Part shown: piece by piece, positions 35,201 to 50,200 of the stretch | Numbering within the stretch: the first letter of the stretch is position 1 | Layout: every line of letters starts with the position of its first letter | Assembly: GCA_004194705.1 (NCBI GenBank) | Contig: SADC01000955.1 | Span: 1 to 64,000 of the forward strand | Reading direction: 5' to 3' | Length of the DNA: 64,000 bases | DNA from: Ditylenchus dipsaci | Taxonomy: Eukaryota; Nematoda; Chromadorea; Rhabditida; Anguinidae | Translations under genes and position numbers: made by a program | Notes under the pieces: generated by a model | Told to the model about the DNA's origin: nothing | Databases searched by the model: none | The model's input: only the letters and a program-made list of their open reading frames with translations

Positions 35201-38200
35201 TATTCCACTGCCGTTTTTTTGATATTTCAGCTAGAAAACCAGATCTTTCCAAAATTAAGTTACCGTATTTCCTCGAATAAGATGGACGCTTTTTTCGAAG
35301 CCCCGAACATCTAAAATTTTTGGGGTCGATCTCAAAATTTTTGGTCAAAATTTCAAAATGTAAAAAGTGTAATCGATAGAACTCGTTATAGTTAAGACAA
35401 CGCAATAAACAGCTTTGCAAACTATTTTTTTTCGGCTGAGATGGAGGTGTTCAAAGTTGGGGTGGGCGCTTATTAGAGGAAATACGAAATAAGTCTGAAT
35501 GATTGAACCCTAACTTTCCAATCAGAATTAATTATTTTTGAAACACAACAATTAATTTCAATTCTTCGCTCCCTTTCATCTCTGCTACTTTTCCAAAATA
35601 GGACATCAAAAGATTTGACACTTTTTGCTACTGTCTCCATGACTCCCTCCCATCAAATGCTCTTTTCAGAGATTGTCCCAACCAAATAAATTATGACTTA
35701 GCGTGCCTAGAATATACATCCATTCAAACCTATTTCTCCACCATTTTTCTGTGACTACTATTCATGCTCATAATTGATACAAATTCAGGATCCAATGCTG
35801 TCGACCATCCAACTAGTCGCGTCGCCCGTGCCTCCTAGTCCAGCTGGGTTGTTCATTGCCGAGGAGAAGAGGAGGATAGTCAACCGATAAAACCAACAAC
35901 CAGCTCGCCTGTCATGACTACCACCAGCTCGATTAGTGCATCTACTGAGCAGACGGCTCAGGTTGAGCAGGCAGTAGAAAGTACAAGCAGAACTGCTCAA
36001 GACAATCTGGCGACTAAAACCAGTATGTCTGTGATTGAAGAGGCTCAGCCAGGATCAAAAGCTCGTCCACCAGAAGGCTGTCTGCCCTCTTCTGATGCAT
36101 TGCCATGCGCACCAGTCTCTGTGATCCACTCCGATTTATCTGCTGAAACTCCAGTAGTCTCAGAACCACCGCCACCACCCCAGTCAAATTTAATTCACCG
36201 CAACGCAAGTCATCCAAGAAAAAGTCATTGGGTGGAACAGCTCGCATAGACCCTCGTGTCAGAAAGACCTCATTAGAGACGCCAACTGTAGCAATTAAAG
36301 TGGAACCTAGAGAAGAAGATGATAGTCTAAGACCTAGTGGGTCATCAACTGTTTCCACGGGAGTGCGAGCACCACTTGCTGAAGTCAATAGACCAGGTTA
36401 GTTTAGGTCAGATAAAGACATTTACATAATAAAATTGATTAAAACGGTAATAGTTTGATAAGCTAATGCGTAGGGGAAAGTTACTCAAAGGGTTGATTTT
36501 TGAAAGAACATTGTAATTTTCAGTGGCACAGCACATACAGTCGACGCTCTCCATTGCGTCCCCCAAGAAGTTCGTTCTCACCTCGGGTCCGACACTTTTT
36601 TTAGCTCAATTTTGAAGTTTTTTTCACAACTGATTCGTCATTCTGGTCGGGAATATAGCAAGGATTCCGATTTTGCCGGTCGTTTCTCGGAAACATGATA
36701 ATTTTGTCATTTAGACCCGCAATGCTCTCCATTGCGTCGCCTTAAATCCCAAAAAGGCGACGCAATGGAGAGCGTTGCGGGTCTAAATGACAAAATTATC
36801 ATGTTTCCGAGAAACGACCGGCAAAATCGGAATCCTTGCGATATTCCCGACCAGACTGACGAATCAGTTTTGGCAAAATACTTTAGAAATTGAGCTAAAA
36901 AAAGTGTCAGACCCGAGGTGAGAACGAACTTTTTGGGGGACGCAATGGAGAGCGTCGACTGTAATAATTTCACCACTTTTCAAAAATAAAAGTATGGTTT
37001 TTGGGGTACCTGAAAAATATTGGTGGGGGGGGGGGTATATGACAGTAGCGTCGAATTTTCTTTAGCTATGAGCATAACCTTTGACACATTTCGAAACAGC
37101 ACCGGGTCCAGCCATGGGTCAAAAATTTTGAGCGACGGTTTGACTTAAATTTTTGTTTGCACCAACGAGAGCAGTTTGCGAGTTCATTGTCTCCCAAGGC
37201 AAAAAGCGAAAAACGCTGATACTGCTTAACTGATCCGTCAATAATGCTAACAGCTTATGGCTCATTTATAAACGTTGTCGTTGTCGTCGTCGTTGTCGTT
37301 GGAAAAATGTTTTATAAAGGCATTTTTACGCCAACGACAACGACAACGCCAACGACGACGACAACGACAACGACGACATATTTATAAAAAATCCAACGAC
37401 AACGACAACGCCAACGACAACGGAAAATTTTTCTTCCAAATCAGACAATTTTGCATTTTAAGTCAGAATTTTAAGGATTAACTATATTCTCCACACGTTT
37501 TCACTCGAAAGCTCGACTAAAAATGCGAAATTTGTCCAATTTTGAATAAAAAATGTCGTTGTCCTTGGCGTCGTCGTTGTCGTTGGCGTTGTCGTTGGAT
37601 TTTTTATAAATAGGTCGTCGTTGTCGTTGTCGTCGTCGTTGGCGAAAAAAAGGTTTTATAAAAAAAAATTTCCAACGACAACGACGACGACAACGACAAC
37701 GTTTATAAATGAGCCATTACTGATGTTAACAGTTAACTGGGGCTAGTAGTAAACTAATGCAAATAACTTAGGGATGCTTGTAGTAGTCAATTTATAATCG
37801 TTTCAGATGCTGCTCAGAAGCAGGCATCATCGCACAAGCAACAGCCAAGACCTCACAGCACTAGTAGTAGTGAACAGTCACATAGGCGGGCAGATAAGTG
37901 TAAAACTGCAAGTAGCACCAGCAAAGACCTGCAGAGCAAACCCGACGACCTCAAAGTCAAATTCAAATCTCTGGGGCCAAGCAGCGCACCTGCAAGCAAA
38001 AGTCCAAAAGAGTCCCGACAGCCATGCTCCTCTTCTAGTAACACTATCCAAACATCTAGCTTGAATAGCCTGCAGTTCCCAGACATGCAACGAGATCACC
38101 CCTCAGTAATTGCCAAGCCCAAAATACCGATCCGAATAGGCAATCAGGCATCTTCAACACCTCCAGCTGTTAACTCATTGACCGACACTGTTTTCACTGG

Positions 38201-41200
38201 TGGGTTAATATTACATAGAGCAACTGTTGCAAAACAGTTCTAAATATTGTAAAAAAGTTTTTAAAACAATGCAAGAAACACGGATATGTTTCAAAAAATT
38301 TCTTTTTTTGAAAAAATTTTGGCATCGAATCTTTATATAGTATTTGGGTGGGCCGTGGGGTGTTTCGGTCCGTCACGTTTTTTTTGACTTCGGAGGCCAA
38401 ATTGGTCGTGGAGGGGAAATCATTTTTTCTCAGAGTGTTTCTCAGAATGTCAGCTTTCGTTTAAAAACAAGATCGTCGAAAAATGCGGGTTTTAAGAGAG
38501 GCATATGCCTACTTTTGTAAAGTCATAAGACGTGATCATGAAAATCCGGACTAAATTTAAACCTTTTTTGTCTCAAAAAATATTTGAAAAAGTCAAGTTT
38601 GAAGTATAAGAGCTGTTTGTAAGCAAATTGAGCACTAAAAACGAGTAGCATCAAATATTGGCTGAAATATAAATATTTTAAGTTTTCATCAGTACGAAAA
38701 AATTCCGTGTCTTTTGTGCCATCTTGCATATAACGACCACAACCAAAAAAAATAGAGTTTGTGATATGTCTTGAAAGAATGGCCAGACAGATGTGTGAAA
38801 TCACAAAAATCAATTCCGAAACGAAAACACATACTTCAATTTTCAAAGTTGATGTTTGTGTGAACGCTTAGATAGTTAATCCAAACTTCGTAAACTTAAA
38901 AATGTTAATAATAAGTTTATGAAAATATATAATATAAAACAGTAATACAGTAGCTTTTAAAAGAGTTAAATACAAAAACACGGTGATTCACAACTACTCG
39001 GTCTATCATCACACAGACAGGGTGTGTGCTTTTGCAATTGGCTGGTTGCACAAGCAGCTAAGCAAGCGTGCGTATAAAAACTGATGGAAAATGTGTTTGT
39101 GCTGTCAATAAGCGATTGCCTACATTTTTGCTTCAACACCCTTCCAACACAACATTTCTTTATTATTTAGAGTTTGTTAAGAAATATTCAGGAGTTTAAT
39201 ATTAGTTTTTCAGCGTTTAATAGCTTCTTCGACCCAAACTTGAGTTGTTGGGCACCGAAAGTGGAAAATACAGATTTGCAAAATTCTAACATTTTGACTT
39301 TGTGTTTTTTCCTGGCCTTTTTACCCTTCATACTCAACAGCGGTCTAAAGTCTATTCGGCTTCTACGAGACTATAGCACTCATTTCTTTATTGACTACCC
39401 ACACATAAGTTATTGCAAAATAGCTTCGCTCATAACTGAAAAAAAACTGCGAAAACATTGGATTAAAGGCAAACTAACAGTCGAGTGAACACGAGCAAAG
39501 TTGGCCTTCAGATGCAAACGAAGGGCCGTTTGAGACCATTTGTGAAAATCACATTCACATTTTTTTATCGCACAGTCGGCGTTAGATACAGCGATCAACT
39601 GGTACAGGTTTGGTGGGGTTTGAAGAAACAAGATGACGTCAGCTCAGTACAGCGATCAACTTTACTCAATCATCAACAAATTTCACGAAAAAACAATATT
39701 TTTCTTGCAAATTAATTTATCGTGAAAGGAAAGGGTGTTTTTTTCAAGTTTTATTTGATAAAATTTTTGGGTTATTAATCCGTGATATGTGTCGCTGTGT
39801 AAGTTAGACTATGGTCACGCTCCTTGGTCTTGGTCGATGTCGATTTTTTTAAACTTTAATTGTGACCAGAGGTGATTTTTTCTAGTATTAAAAAAGCGTA
39901 TTTATGAGTACAAAAGGTTGGTCGACGTCGGGGTACATCGACCTCGACCAACCTACAACTTTCGAACTATTATGTACGTTATAATTACATTTTTTAATTT
40001 TTGACGTTTAGGAAAACTTAGATTCTATGCTATTGTTTTCTATGAATGTTAATTTGAACACCATCTATGAAAACATAGAAATAGTAATAGAAAAAATAAT
40101 CTCTGGTCACAAAAGAAGTTCAAAAAAATTGAACTCGACAGACCAAGAGTGTGACCAGGGATTTAAAAGCTCGATACAGTATTCAGAAAAGATTCTAAAA
40201 AAAGCTCGATACAGCGATCATTGTGTGTAAGAACAGCTACATATAATGAATATCTTTCGGCGCTCCCAGATTAATCATTATATCGCCAACTGTGTGTACT
40301 TTCATCGAAACCCCTAAACGTAGCCTTCAAATGGTCAATAATGTATAGAAAAATTTGATTGTATTTGTTGTGTTGGTGTCCTTGTCTTGCGATTTACTCA
40401 CCCATAACCAGTCCACCATTGCCTTTTCGACCAATCCATCACCACGTCAGTAGCATCGACAACAGCACAAATGGCAACATCAAGCAAAGACCATGCTAAG
40501 CTTTGATTTGTAGATTGCCAGCAACCAGTCTTTGGATCGCTTGCCCTACATCCTCGGTCATCCTCCTTGTGCTTCTGCCACCCAGGTCAGTTTTGCTGAC
40601 CAAGCCCCCTCTTCTCCAATCCCAACAACTACTACATGTCTTACCTTCTTTGCGCCAATCTACTGCAAATATCGGAATGGCTCAAGGACATGGACATAAT
40701 TCTTCATTACCTGCACTTATACACAGTTCACAAGGCAGTAGCAAACTAGGAGGATCACCGCTGCTGCCAAGACCAAAAACAAGATGGAAAAAATGCGTGA
40801 AAAAATATCTTGGTATCTGCTTTGAGGTGCGGACAACTCCATGGAATGGTAGGCAAACATTTTTATTGTTGTAGTTGTTTGTGTTGTCAATGCTGCTGGT
40901 AATGGCGGTCATATAATTGTGATGGTGGACTAGTGTGCGTGTGTATTTCTCGTTTGTTCACGATTGTTTGCTGTTTGCGTGAAAATTGTACAAAATCATA
41001 TAAATAGATGATATATATTTATAAGCATGTAATACACCAAGAATAAACCAATTAAAATATTGAAAAATCCTAAATACTAGTACAACTCTGCATAAAATCT
41101 TTTTTTCTCAAAATTATTCATTAACTGAACTGGGTTATTTGCTGTTCTCCAACATCACCAAAAAATGTTTTTTGGTGTTTTATCACTGTAATGTCTTAAA

Positions 41201-44200
41201 GCGGGTTTCAGAGCGCGGCCGACCACTTTTTAAATAATTTTGAAGCCATCAAGTCCCAGAAATTGCCTAGTTCTGTGCCCCCAAAGGGACGCAAAGGGCT
41301 TGATTGCTCACTCACTTACCTTAGACATAATTCTGAGGTGGCCTCTTGATCAAAGATGTATGTAGAAACATTTTTGCCTAGCTCCAGTGACCAACATACG
41401 GTAAAAACCACCAAATAAGGTGAGTGCCCTCCAGCACGGCCAAAAAGTCGATTTTTGGTCAATTTTTTTGTGGAAAGTGCTTTCACAATCGTTTTTTCAT
41501 CTTTTATATACGTAAAAGGCCTTATAAGAAGTTTTAAATATTGTAATTTATGTCTTACGGGAAAAATTGGAACTTGAAGTGTTTACCACTTACAAATAGA
41601 ATCTCTTTTTGGACCTTTAACTTTTTGTAAAAAGCTTTTTGCTTTTTCAACTATTTTAAAAACTCCTAACTAATTTAGTGGGACCCAGTCATCCAGATGG
41701 AGAAGTCATTCAACCAGCCTTGGCTGATATTGCGCTGCCGGATCCTCCGCAACCTCCTGTCTACTTAAGAAATGCCCCTTCTTCAGCTCAGAACAACAAC
41801 AGCAAAGGACCACACAGGAGGAAGAGCTACAAGGCGCAGCTAATATGGATATATCTGATGGAGAAGAGGAACTTCACAAAATTAGCAAGGTAGGCTTGCA
41901 TGAAAAGCGCCTTCAAACATTTTTTTGTATTTCTGACTTACCCGGGAAAGGCATGACCACCCCACGACCGATTTGAGAACGGCATAAGGTAGCTTTATTG
42001 GAGCTTTTTTGGTGAAATATGTTCTTAATTAGGTCACGGGTAGTCGTGCCCACTAATCCTGAGTCAGATTTTGCCCCGTCGATAACTGTACTAACGGGTG
42101 GAAGAAAAGTTCGTGGCGGACTTTTAAACCAAGTTTGTTTAATAAATATATTTCAATAAAAATGATACAGATAAACAGGGTTTAGTCTTGAGTTTCATCT
42201 TTCAAATTGTATATGAAATTAGGTTGATTATTTTGGATAAGTCACTATTTGGCTCCAAACACTTGTGAGATCATTTTGAAAAATCATTACTTCAAGTTAT
42301 CAAATGTACAGGGTGATCCAATCTTTTAAGACTTTTGTTTTGGGTTCAAGAGCTTTTACAGGCCGAATTTCGAAATTCTGGTTTCGCAGATCGACTCAGA
42401 ATTGAAAAGTAATTTTTTTAGTATATAAACTCAAAAACACGATTTTTGCTTGGTTACCCCTGTGGTTTGGTGCTTGCTCATCCAGAGGCCATCCCCAGAC
42501 CATCACGAAAACCACAGGGGGAACCAAGCAAAACTCGTGTTTCTGACATTCTATACTAAAAAAAATACTTTTCAATCCTGAGTTGGTCTGTGAAAACAGA
42601 ATTTCGAAACTCGGTCTATAAAAAATTTTACAGCCAAAACAAAAGTCTCAAAAATTGGACCACCTTGTATTATTTAATTTCGAGCGTCAAGACAATATTT
42701 TATTACTGTGATGTAGCGCAGTTCAAGGAATACAAACCCATCTTACAGAATAGTTTCAAAAAATCTGAGTGTTGAGATGTGGATGAGGCAGAATCTGACT
42801 CAGGATGAGTAAGTGTCTTTGCTGAGTCAGAAAACAATTTGACAGAAAGTAATCAGTAATTTTTTTTGGCCAAGAGTCAGAAAAAATATAAAAATTTTGT
42901 TTGAGTATAATAATAAAATTGTGTTTAGAAAGCAGCGGTGCCTTGCGCTGTGCCAGCGCCACAAAGTGCTATTCCGCCACAGTCTCCGGGCCAATACATG
43001 GACATCCAATCTCCCAGAATATCAGAATCGAGCACAAGCAGCAGCAGGAGCAATAGACCACTGGGCCCTGGTCAACAACCAAGGACTAGAGAGGTAATAT
43101 AGCCAAAAATATTGGATTTGAGAACCCTTTAGTTAAAAACAATAAATCCAGTTAACTAAATATTTTTAGACATCCCACGAAGCCATAGAAAACAGAATTC
43201 GAAACCAGTTAAAAAGCAAAATGCAAGCCGAATTCGAAGCGCAATTTAATGTATATTGTGTTACTTAAACCATAACTTCACTCAAATCAACTTAATTTCA
43301 GCCATGAAAGCCAACTATAAAGGCCAAATAGACCAGTTCATAAAGCAAATCATGCACCTAGAAAACACACTGCAGAAAAAAGAGCAAGCAGCCAGACAGG
43401 ATCAGGATAATGGCAATATGCCCAGGATTAATGCATTGCTTGCCGAGAAGGCCAACTGGAGGGCATCATCGATCGTAAGTGAACAATGAACGTTACACAA
43501 GAAACAATGTAGAGTGTTTTGGAAGTCAATCAAAATATAGAATGAACTGAGATTTTTCTTCGCTTAAACCGTAAAAATTGAAAAACTCAGTTAAAAGTCA
43601 GCCTGTAGAGTGTAGGGTTGTTCATCGATCAAGGTTTGGATTTCTCGATTACTCATCGACAACCTTGACAAATCGACAACCATAGTAAAGCATTTAAAAA
43701 TAAGGCTAAAGTTACATTTACCCCTGGCCCAAAAACGCGTTTTTTTTTCAGTTGGTATCAACGTTTTATTGTTTTGAATGGGTAGAAAACACGAAAAAAC
43801 TATTGGGAAGACCATTTCCAAAAAGAAAAAATGACGAAATTTTGACCGAAACCATGATATCCACCCTTATGGTCGAAAAATATAGGGTACCAGGATACCC
43901 ATGAAAAGACTAAAATATGAGGTTAAACATAGTTTGGTTAACTGGAGCCTACCGCATAAAGAAACTCTGGTATGCATCCTGTTTTTATGCATTCAGAGTC
44001 ACCTTAGAGTGATTTGGGTCTCAGGTATGTGGGTGTGCGCATCTCAACCCAAGCAACCAAGCCCGAAGGGAGCGCAGGGGCTTGGTTAGAGATGCGCGCA
44101 CAGACTTACCTGCGACATGATTCCGAGCAAGACTCTTGATCAAAAATCATTTAGAGGCTTTTTTGCCCAGTTCTAGTAAACAAAACATGGTAGAATACCT

Positions 44201-47200
44201 TTTCATGGGTATCCAGGCATCCTATGTTTTCAACCATAAGGTTGGTACCATGGTCTTATTCAAAATTTTTGTCAAAAAATTTTTATCTCGGAAACGGTCT
44301 TCCCAATAGGTTTCTACCCTGTGCAAAATTTGAATTGGCGGGGACACTTCTCTTTCGTCTCGCACTGTACTCTTTGGAGTCATTTCAAACGACTCCAAAG
44401 AGTACAGGGAGAGACGAAAGAGGAGTGTCCCCCGCCAATTCAAATTTTGCACATACGCTACGCGCAGAAACCATGGTTCTTTAAAACCATGAAACGTTGA
44501 TACGAGTTGAAAAACGCGTTTTTGGCCAGGAGGTAAAAGGAATTCCTGCCAAAATTAATGTAGAATAACACATTCTACGCTTTAATTTGTAATTGTAATT
44601 GTCAACCATATAGCCAAAATGAAGTAATTTTTTTTTTTTTAAGCCTACTTCTGTATCCTACTAATACAAGTTTGCAGGCCTGCGAACTACCATATCAGAC
44701 AACCAAACACTTTCGGATTCACTGCAAGCCAAGCACGCGGATCAGTTAATGGCCAAGGAGCAGGAAATGCGGGAGAGGGAAAATGATGCCTTTACCAGAT
44801 ATGTAACTGAGCAAAACAAAGCCAGGAAACTGAAAGAAGATTTGCAGAAGTTACAGGAGAGGATGAAGTAATTTTTTTTATTTCACCTGTTGCTTTTGAC
44901 TAAAAGAATTTTAAGAGACTTGCAGCAGTCTTCTGACACATCCACCACATTGGAGGATGAAAACAGAAGGTTAAAAGATGAGTTGGACAAGACCGTGACT
45001 GAGTTGGAGCAGAGCAAAGCAGATGCTGCTAGTATGCAAACTGTTCTGGAGGAAGCACAAATGCAACTGGAAACCGACAAATGTATGCTGAGACATGCTG
45101 AGGAGGAGTTTGACAAGAAGATGGACCAAGTGAACAGGCAGAAGCAGCTGGACAAACAGGAAATAGCAGTTTGGAAAGAAAAACACGACAGTTTGGTTAG
45201 TTATCAAGAGCATATAAAGAGTGCTATTTGTAGAACGTTGGGTAGTTTAATCTACAGAGTATTCGAACGCTAAAACCTAGTTGTGCCGAAAAAAGCATAG
45301 GTTGCTGAAAAAATTGGCAAAATAGAGTCCTTGGCAAGGAAACGAAAACGAAATCGAAAACGAAATGAAAACGAAAACGAATTCGTTTTCGTTTTCGTTT
45401 CGCTTTGAGACACCATTTCGTTTTCGTTTTCATTTCGTTTCGCAAATTCGTTCGTAAACCCGATTTCGTATTCGTTTTCAAAAACACTGGTCCTTGCGCT
45501 CTATTGAACTAGAGCAACCAAAGACAACTAGTAAAAGTTTTCGAAATCAGGGTAATAAAAGTATCGGACCCTAGGCGGAAACGAACTTGAGGGCGGACTT
45601 CATAGAGAATTTTAACTGTGCTGTAAATCACTCTATTAATGTCCGGCCTTTCAAAGGTGTAAGAGTGGCGAACCGTATTACTGTATTTCCTCAAATTAAC
45701 GCCCCCTCTTGATTTCGAATTTTTCAGAATAAAAATTATTCCGAGTCGTTCTATTTTGCGTTTTTTAAATTTTCGAGAGCTCTACCGAATTCAGATTTTG
45801 GATTTGGATGGAGAACCCAAAAATCTTGAAATGACTCTAACCAACACGTCTTTCCTAGAGGCAAATCAAAAATTAACACGCCGAGGAGTTAATTACGGGA
45901 AATACTATAAATTAGCTACTCTCGAGGTAAATATTGAGGATCACTTGTTTTTGAATATGTTTGTGGTCCTGTTTACAGTCCAACCAAAAATTTATTAAAA
46001 CTCAAGCTATCATCAATTGTGATGTATCACTCGAAGAAAAAATCGCCAAAAATTATAGATAACTTGATAAATAATTTAGGAAGCTAGATTGTCAGTTCCT
46101 CAAAAAAGTGTGCAAACCATGACGACGTTCACTCTGGCAACCGAAGACCACCTGATTAAATGTGTAAGCAATAATCATCAAAAGTCGACCATAGATTATT
46201 CATCGAATTTAGGTTGATGAACCATGGAAATGAAGTGGAAATTAACTCAAACTTGCCAAGACTACAAGCAAAAGATGGTGGCTCTTAAAAATGGTAACAT
46301 ACAAATTTTTACCAAAATAACCAAAATTGTTCTAGCTAATGAAGAAAACAAAGCCACCAAGTCAGAGCTGGAAGGTGTGACCAATGATCTCAAACTAGCA
46401 GTTAAGGAGGTTGTCAGTTTGAAGGCCCAATTGGAGGATAGCCAGATCAAGTTGGAGGAGGAAAGAAACCAAGCCACTGCAATAACAATGCAAATGTTTG
46501 AGATGGAACAAAAATTGAGTAAGTAAATATTTTGCTTACTACAACCAAAATTCGGAATCACCAATAGACCTTTGTTTTTCAGATGTGGAGAAGATATGTG
46601 TGGGCATGCAAACTGACGTTGTAGTTGCTCCAGTTGTGGTAGAACAGAGTGCTCCACCGCTAGATCCAGTCTTATCTCGGCCCTCTTCAATTAGTCTCAC
46701 ACCTCAAACCACGCAGAATAATCACACTTCATCTAATAGGAGCGATCTCATGGTGTTTCAGGTATGCAACTAGGGTAGTTCTCGGGCGGCTAGTATTTGT
46801 TACGGGGGTACCCACCCGGTTCCTGGGTATTAAGGGAGGGGTGAAAGCTGTTAAGGAGATAGTCTCGACACAAAAACATTGATCCTGGTTTTTTGTTTTT
46901 AAATGTGGTTTTTAAGCCATATTTTGTCAGCGATTGTCGGCGAACTTGTGTAGAACTAAAAGTTGGATTAGCATTATCAATATCAGTATTTCTAAATTCC
47001 TTTAAAAATACCCCGCAAATCGAAATGGAAAAAGGGAAAACACCATCCAAAAAAGGTTGATTAATCTTCTATTGCAATTTGACTTTTCTGGCACTTTTTA
47101 AAGCAATTTAGAAATTCTGTTATTGTTATTATTATGCTGATCCAATTTTTAATGGCACTTAAGTTTGTCCGAGATCGCAACACTGAATTGTCAAAAAAAT

Positions 47201-50200
47201 ATGACTCAAAACCACATTTAAGAAGAAAAAGCTAGTATTAGTTCTTTTGTGTCGAGGCTATCTCCTTAAAAGCTCTCACCCCTCCTTCAATATGCAAGTG
47301 AAAAACAAAATAGCTGACATTTTTAACATTTATCCAGTGCTTTTTCGGAACCGGGAACCGGACGGATAGCGCACCCGGGTATCGGGTATCCGGGTTTTTT
47401 CAGACCCGGTATACGGTCCGGGTAATTTTGCCGAAAAACCGAAAAAATACCCGCCCGAGAACTACCCTATAAGCAACGATTAAATTTGATTTCAAAAACT
47501 TTAAATTAATTTTTTCAGAAACGGCTCAAAAGCAGAATGCACTGCCAGCAACGCCGGTAGCAAATGAATCGGACGATGAAATCATTTTTGAGAAGATGGT
47601 TAAGCCCACTAAGAAAATGAGGACCAAGTCAAATCCTAAAATCTCTGTACGAGATATTCTATCTGGACCATCACCATCTATCACACCATCTTTGGACAAG
47701 GTTGGAAAATCATTTATTATAAAAAATCAAAACGGAAATAACTTATAACCTAACAAATGTTCTAAATTTTAAATTATAATGTCTTTTACTAAAATTTTTT
47801 GAGCTTGTGAACTTGTATAACACCTTTTTAATAAAGTAATTATTAGTAGTTTGCCAGAAAAAATTAAGAGTTAACATACAATCAGACCACGACATAAAAC
47901 ACTCCTTGGGACGAACTCCAGAGTTGCCTATGTAAAGTGAGGGTAAAATAAAAGCAGTGTTACAGTCGACTCTGCATGTGATGGTCATCGTTAAAAATTG
48001 TTATATTGAGAGCCCCGGTCTTTTGGGCAAAGCGGTTGCCATTTACAAAAACGACTGGCAAAATCGAAATTCTCGAAAATTTTCGGGCAATCCTAACTAA
48101 CCATAGATAACTATAGAAATGCTTCGAAAATTGGGAAAAAATCAGATCCAGACGTAAACAAATTTGATGGGTGATTGAACCCATACAACGTAAACCGAAA
48201 AAGTTCGTTCCCTCAGGACCGATACCTTTTTTAGCTCATTGTCAAAACATAATTAATAAAAAAAACTTCCAAATGAGGGTAAAAAAATTGCTGGACCCTA
48301 GGCGGAAACGAACTTTTTGAATTTACGTTATATCGACAGTCGACTTATCTCGAAAGATTGTCTAATATCTAAGGTTTCGTGTTGATTTTTTTATACCGAA
48401 CTTTGACTTTAAATCGAGGTTTGACAGTAGTACATAAGAATTCTACTTATTTCGGCACCCCAGATCTTAGTCAAATTCTATGGTTATTAGTGAGCTACTT
48501 AGTTTCTTAACCAAAATCTGTTTAGGGGAAAATATACTCATTTTTTAACTAAAACTTAGTTTGTGGAAATTTTATTGGAATCTCTGCAGTAATATATACT
48601 TTATTTAAAAAATCACTACCTTTTGATATACCGACAGTCATCCAACACTGAACCAAATCTTATCCCAGACATCTGGTCCCCAAAAAGGGAATAAAAAAGA
48701 CGGTTACATCCAGTAATTAGCAGCATCCAGTCTTAGGACAGTCAATACTTGACTAAATAAGTGCAAAATGGCTAGAGCAAAAAATTTTAATTTAAGGTGC
48801 CCAAACGAGATATGTCAGAGATATCATCAAGTGCTTTGAAGAAAGGGAAGTGAACATACTTCAAGAAGCCGAATCATCATCATCACCATCCGTCAGATTG
48901 GTCATAGGCCAAAACAATACCGAAGAAGCTGCGAAAATCACTTCCCCTGACTCAACACTTTCAGTATCATCCCAATGGGAGCAGTTCCACAGGTGTTTGC
49001 CCACAATGCTCCCGGTAAGCTATAAAACTTTTCAACCCATATTTACCCAAGGAAAACACTTAATAATTAGGTGGCCAACCAAACAAGACAGCTACACATT
49101 CAACTGTGGGTTTTCAATTGCCGTTGCACGTGCAAACCTCAGGCAGTAGTGCAAGAGCCAGTCCTAGTTCTTATTCTGATGCTTCGACTGTATCTCCCAG
49201 CACCTACCACCAGCAACAGAATTCAGCAAGTCTTAGAGCAGGCAGTAAACAGGCAAAATACCCAATGCTAAGCCAACCTTATCCCAACCAGCTGGTCACA
49301 GGTATAATTCAGCTGGCTTCAGGGTAGAGACCAGCCGAGGAGTCGTGCCGGCACCAGTGGACCCATTTTTGGCCCAGTCACAACAATCCACATTAATGGC
49401 AAGTTTTTAACCGGAAATTTATTTTGAAGATTTTTGGTCTGGAGCTTTGTCATTCTGTCTCGAAGACGTTGAATAAGCAAATATTATTTTGGTTGATCAA
49501 TTCTAGGCTAGCTTTTAAACTAAATACTTATAATTCTAGACTAGCAATCCCATGCAAAATCCTGAGCTGCATAGTCGTTTTGTGCAATTGTTTGACCAGC
49601 ATCAGGGTCAGCAAACTCAGTCGATGCCTCCCACATTGCAACAACAGCAGCCTTTGATGTATGCCTTTTTGCCTTGATTTTTTATCTTACAGTGTAACTT
49701 ACAAATCTAGTTAAACCTGTTTGAGGAAAATGATTTGTTAACTAAAGTATGGTATCTAAAAGTAGCATGCGACAACAGCAATGTATATGTCAAAATTTTT
49801 GGCATCACGAAACTTATTTCAGTTGGCATCGCGTATTTTTTTTGAGTTTAGGATTAAAACAAGAGTGCCTAACTCAAAATTTTGGAAATAAATTACATAT
49901 TTGATGGCAATTAATGGCAAGTTTTTGACCGGAAATTTAAAAAAGCCAAATGAAGCAAAAAGTTTTGTCATTTTTCGTCATAAAGGGCCATTTTATGCAG
50001 TGCTTATTGATTTTTGAGCACCGAAAATAAAGATTTTGAATAAAAATTCAAAATTCTAACTATTTGAAGTACCAAATAAAGTTCACTCCTTAAATAAAGT
50101 GTATTTACGAACTTTGCTGAAAATTAAAGTTTTCGGCACATGCGCATATAATACCTTTTCTAGCACAGTCGACTCTCTCAATAACGAACACGTTTTTCGG

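Noticed and set aside
37275..37481. Open frame with RQRQRRRQRQ-type text
   Set aside because: It is the translation of the GTCGTT microsatellite in the fold-back MITE.
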